Assembly (NCBI RefSeq): GCF_042685645.1
Contig: NZ_JBHUNX010000001.1
Location: 3,286,001 to 3,350,000, forward strand
Length of the DNA stretch: 64,000 nucleotides
Direction of reading: 5' to 3'
DNA from: Salininema proteolyticum
Lineage (GTDB): Bacteria; Actinomycetota; Actinomycetes; Mycobacteriales; Micromonosporaceae
Shown: positions 62,551 through 64,000 of the stretch, in pieces
Numbering within the stretch: the stretch's first letter is position 1
Layout: the number at the start of each line of letters is the position of its first letter
The notes under the pieces: model-generated
What the model was told of the DNA's origin: nothing
The model's input: only the letters and a program-made list of their open reading frames with translations
Database searches by the model: none
Position numbers and translations under genes: made by a program

Positions 62551-62667
62551 CGGGCCAACCCTGGAAATCGTCGGTGGTCTCCACTACAGTGAGGAGATCA
62601 AAGGATTAGCGAACGCTAAGCCGAGAGCCGCTCACTATGAGTGGCGAAGAACGACGAGGAGGCACCC

Positions 62668-63933
62668 GTGCCTGAACAACGCACTTATGTCCTCGACACC
62701 AGCGTCCTTCTCTCTGATCCAGGCGCTTTCTTCCGATTCTCCGAACACCACGTCGTCGTCCCCTTGGTCGTCGTCACCGAGCTGGAAGGCAAACGGCACC
62801 ACCCCGAACTGGGATGGTTCGCCCGCGAGGCCCTCCGCGGACTCGAGGACCTCAGGGTGGCGCACAGCCGGCTCGACAAGCCGGTCCCGATAGGAGACAG
62901 GGGAGGTGATCTCCGAGTCGAAATCAACTCCGTCGACACCTCCGCCCTGCCGCAGGACATGGCCGTCCACACCAATGACAGCCGCATCCTCGCGGTGGCG
63001 GCGAACCTGGGCGCCGTGCTCGTCACCAAGGACGTTCCGCTGCGCGTCAAGGCCGCCGCCGTCGGGGTCGAGACGGAGGAGTACCGCCACGGCCAGGCCG
63101 CCGACCCCACGTGGACCGGCACTGCCGAACTGTCCGTCAACGACCAGGACATGGCGCGGCTGTACTCCGAGGGCTCGGTGCACCTCGACCACGACCTTCC
63201 GGTGCACACCGGCGTAGTCCTGACCTCTCCGAGCTCCTCGGGGCTGGGCAGGATCCAGGTCGACAAGAGCGTCAAGGCCGTCCGCGGCGACCTGAGCGCC
63301 TTCGGGATCCACGGCCGCTCGGCCGAGCAGCGCATGGCGCTCGACCTCCTGCTCGACGACGAGGTCGGGATCGTCTCCCTCGGCGGCAAGGCCGGCACCG
63401 GTAAGTCGGCGCTGGCGCTGTGCGCGGGGCTGGAGAAGACCCTGGAACAGCAGCGGCACAAGAAGGTCGTCGTCTTCCGGCCGCTGTACGCGGTGGGCGG
63501 GCAGAACCTCGGCTACCTCCCCGGCAGCGAGTCGGAGAAGATGGCGCCGTGGGCCCAGGCCGTGCACGACACTCTCGGGGCGCTCACCAGTGAGAACGTC
63601 ATCGACGAAGTGATCGGCCAGGGCATGCTGGAAGTCCTGCCGCTCACCCACATCCGGGGGCGCTCGCTGCACGACAGCTTCGTCATCGTCGACGAGGCCC
63701 AGAGCCTGGAGCGCGGCGTCCTCCTCACCGTCCTCTCCCGCATCGGCGCCGGGTCGCGGGTCATCCTGACCCACGACATCGCCCAGCGGGACAACCTGCG
63801 CGTCGGACGCCACGACGGGGTCACCTCCGTCATCGACGCGCTGAAGGGGCATCCGTTGTTCGCACACGTCACCCTGACCCGGTCGGAGCGCTCCCCGATC
63901 GCCGAAATGGTGACGAACCTCCTCGAAACATAA
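62668..63933 (+). CDS. PIN-domain PhoH family ATPase (PhoH2)
   Basis: A 421-residue protein. The N-terminal PIN domain (about 1-140; TYVLDTSVLLSDP, MAVHTNDSRILAVAANLGA) is a metal-dependent ribonuclease fold; the C-terminal PhoH domain has Walker A GKAGTGKSALAL and Walker B FVIVDEAQSLE. Mycobacterial PhoH2 unwinds and cuts RNA. The GTG at 62668 is chosen because GAGGAGG lies five bases upstream; the in-frame GTG at 62641 would add nine residues. A terminator follows. Confidence 0.93.
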   Translation: MPEQRTYVLDTSVLLSDPGAFFRFSEHHVVVPLVVVTELEGKRHHPELGWFAREALRGLEDLRVAHSRLDKPVPIGDRGGDLRVEINSVDTSALPQDMAVHTNDSRILAVAANLGAVLVTKDVPLRVKAAAVGVETEEYRHGQAADPTWTGTAELSVNDQDMARLYSEGSVHLDHDLPVHTGVVLTSPSSSGLGRIQVDKSVKAVRGDLSAFGIHGRSAEQRMALDLLLDDEVGIVSLGGKAGTGKSALALCAGLEKTLEQQRHKKVVVFRPLYAVGGQNLGYLPGSESEKMAPWAQAVHDTLGALTSENVIDEVIGQGMLEVLPLTHIRGRSLHDSFVIVDEAQSLERGVLLTVLSRIGAGSRVILTHDIAQRDNLRVGRHDGVTSVIDALKGHPLFAHVTLTRSERSPIAEMVTNLLET

Positions 63934-63957
63934 GGCGAGGTCAACCGGCATACCGGT

Positions 63958-63990
63958 AAGGGGTGCGAGTCACACCGGCTCGCACCCCTT
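63958..63990 (+). terminator. phoH terminator
   Basis: Arms AAGGGGTGCGAG and CTCGCACCCCTT (12 bp) with a nine-base loop, 25 bp after the phoH stop. Confidence 0.85.
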
Positions 63991-64000
63991 CGCGCGCCCG

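Overview
The window is chromosomal DNA from a high-GC actinobacterium. WhiB1-type, DUF3117 and DUF2469 proteins, nickel superoxide dismutase, a Kgd-type 2-oxoglutarate dehydrogenase, a fused TrpE-TrpG and the PdtaS-like sensor kinase all point to Actinomycetes. I would guess Nocardiopsaceae or a close relative, but that family-level placement is from memory and not proven here. No rRNA, tRNA, CRISPR array, insertion sequence or integrase was seen. Most of the window is core chromosome; the stretch from about 48.4 to 62.5 kb is the most accessory-looking part.

Layout. 0.1-2.4 kb: fused anthranilate synthase behind a leaderless Trp leader peptide and attenuator. 2.4-9.5 kb: a 19-bp minisatellite, an ankyrin lipoprotein, a PhzF-like enzyme, a YdjM-like membrane protein, an ABC-2 exporter, rsmI and a membrane-anchored Mrr-like protein. 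9.6-13.2 kb: assimilatory sulfur operon (Cys leader peptide, sulfite reductase, zinc-ribbon protein, CysH, CbiX-type chelatase). 13.2-19.9 kb: diacylglycerol kinase, whiB1 with a CRP-like site, an anti-sigma-type ATPase, sodN and an MDR oxidoreductase, bounded by two direct copies of a 177-bp repeat. 20.0-24.3 kb: kgd and a STAS protein. 24.6-30.0 kb: an MprAB-PepD-like response regulator, histidine kinase and HtrA protease, then a PdtaS-like kinase. 30.0-37.1 kb, minus strand: proS, rpsP, khpA, rimM, trmD, rplS, two lepB genes, rnhB and DUF2469. 37.3-42.6 kb: CtpE-like P-type ATPase, DUF3117, HtrA and TatB. 42.6-48.4 kb: a 1864-residue lipoprotein amylopullulanase behind a MalR-like operator. 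48.6-52.4 kb: an unrecognised 1258-residue protein with a C-terminal HEFKH metallopeptidase motif. 52.5-57.9 kb: DUF234-type ATPase, amidohydrolase, TauE exporter and ffh. 58.0-62.4 kb: a four-gene FtsK/SpoIIIE-type locus with a small WXG100-sized protein. 62.7-63.9 kb: PIN-PhoH ATPase.

How the genes work together. The sulfur genes form one unit: CysH makes sulfite, Sir reduces it to sulfide, and the CbiX-type chelatase supplies siroheme for Sir. The ribosome-linked run combines S16, RimM, TrmD and L19 with signal peptidases; its upstream half ends at a strong intrinsic terminator, and the rimM stop codon appears to have become TTA. Several genes start within 6-7 bases of a TANNNT-like -10 box, so leaderless mRNAs look common. 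The two loci I would look at first for undescribed biology are the giant metallopeptidase-tailed protein and the FtsK/small-helical-protein locus.
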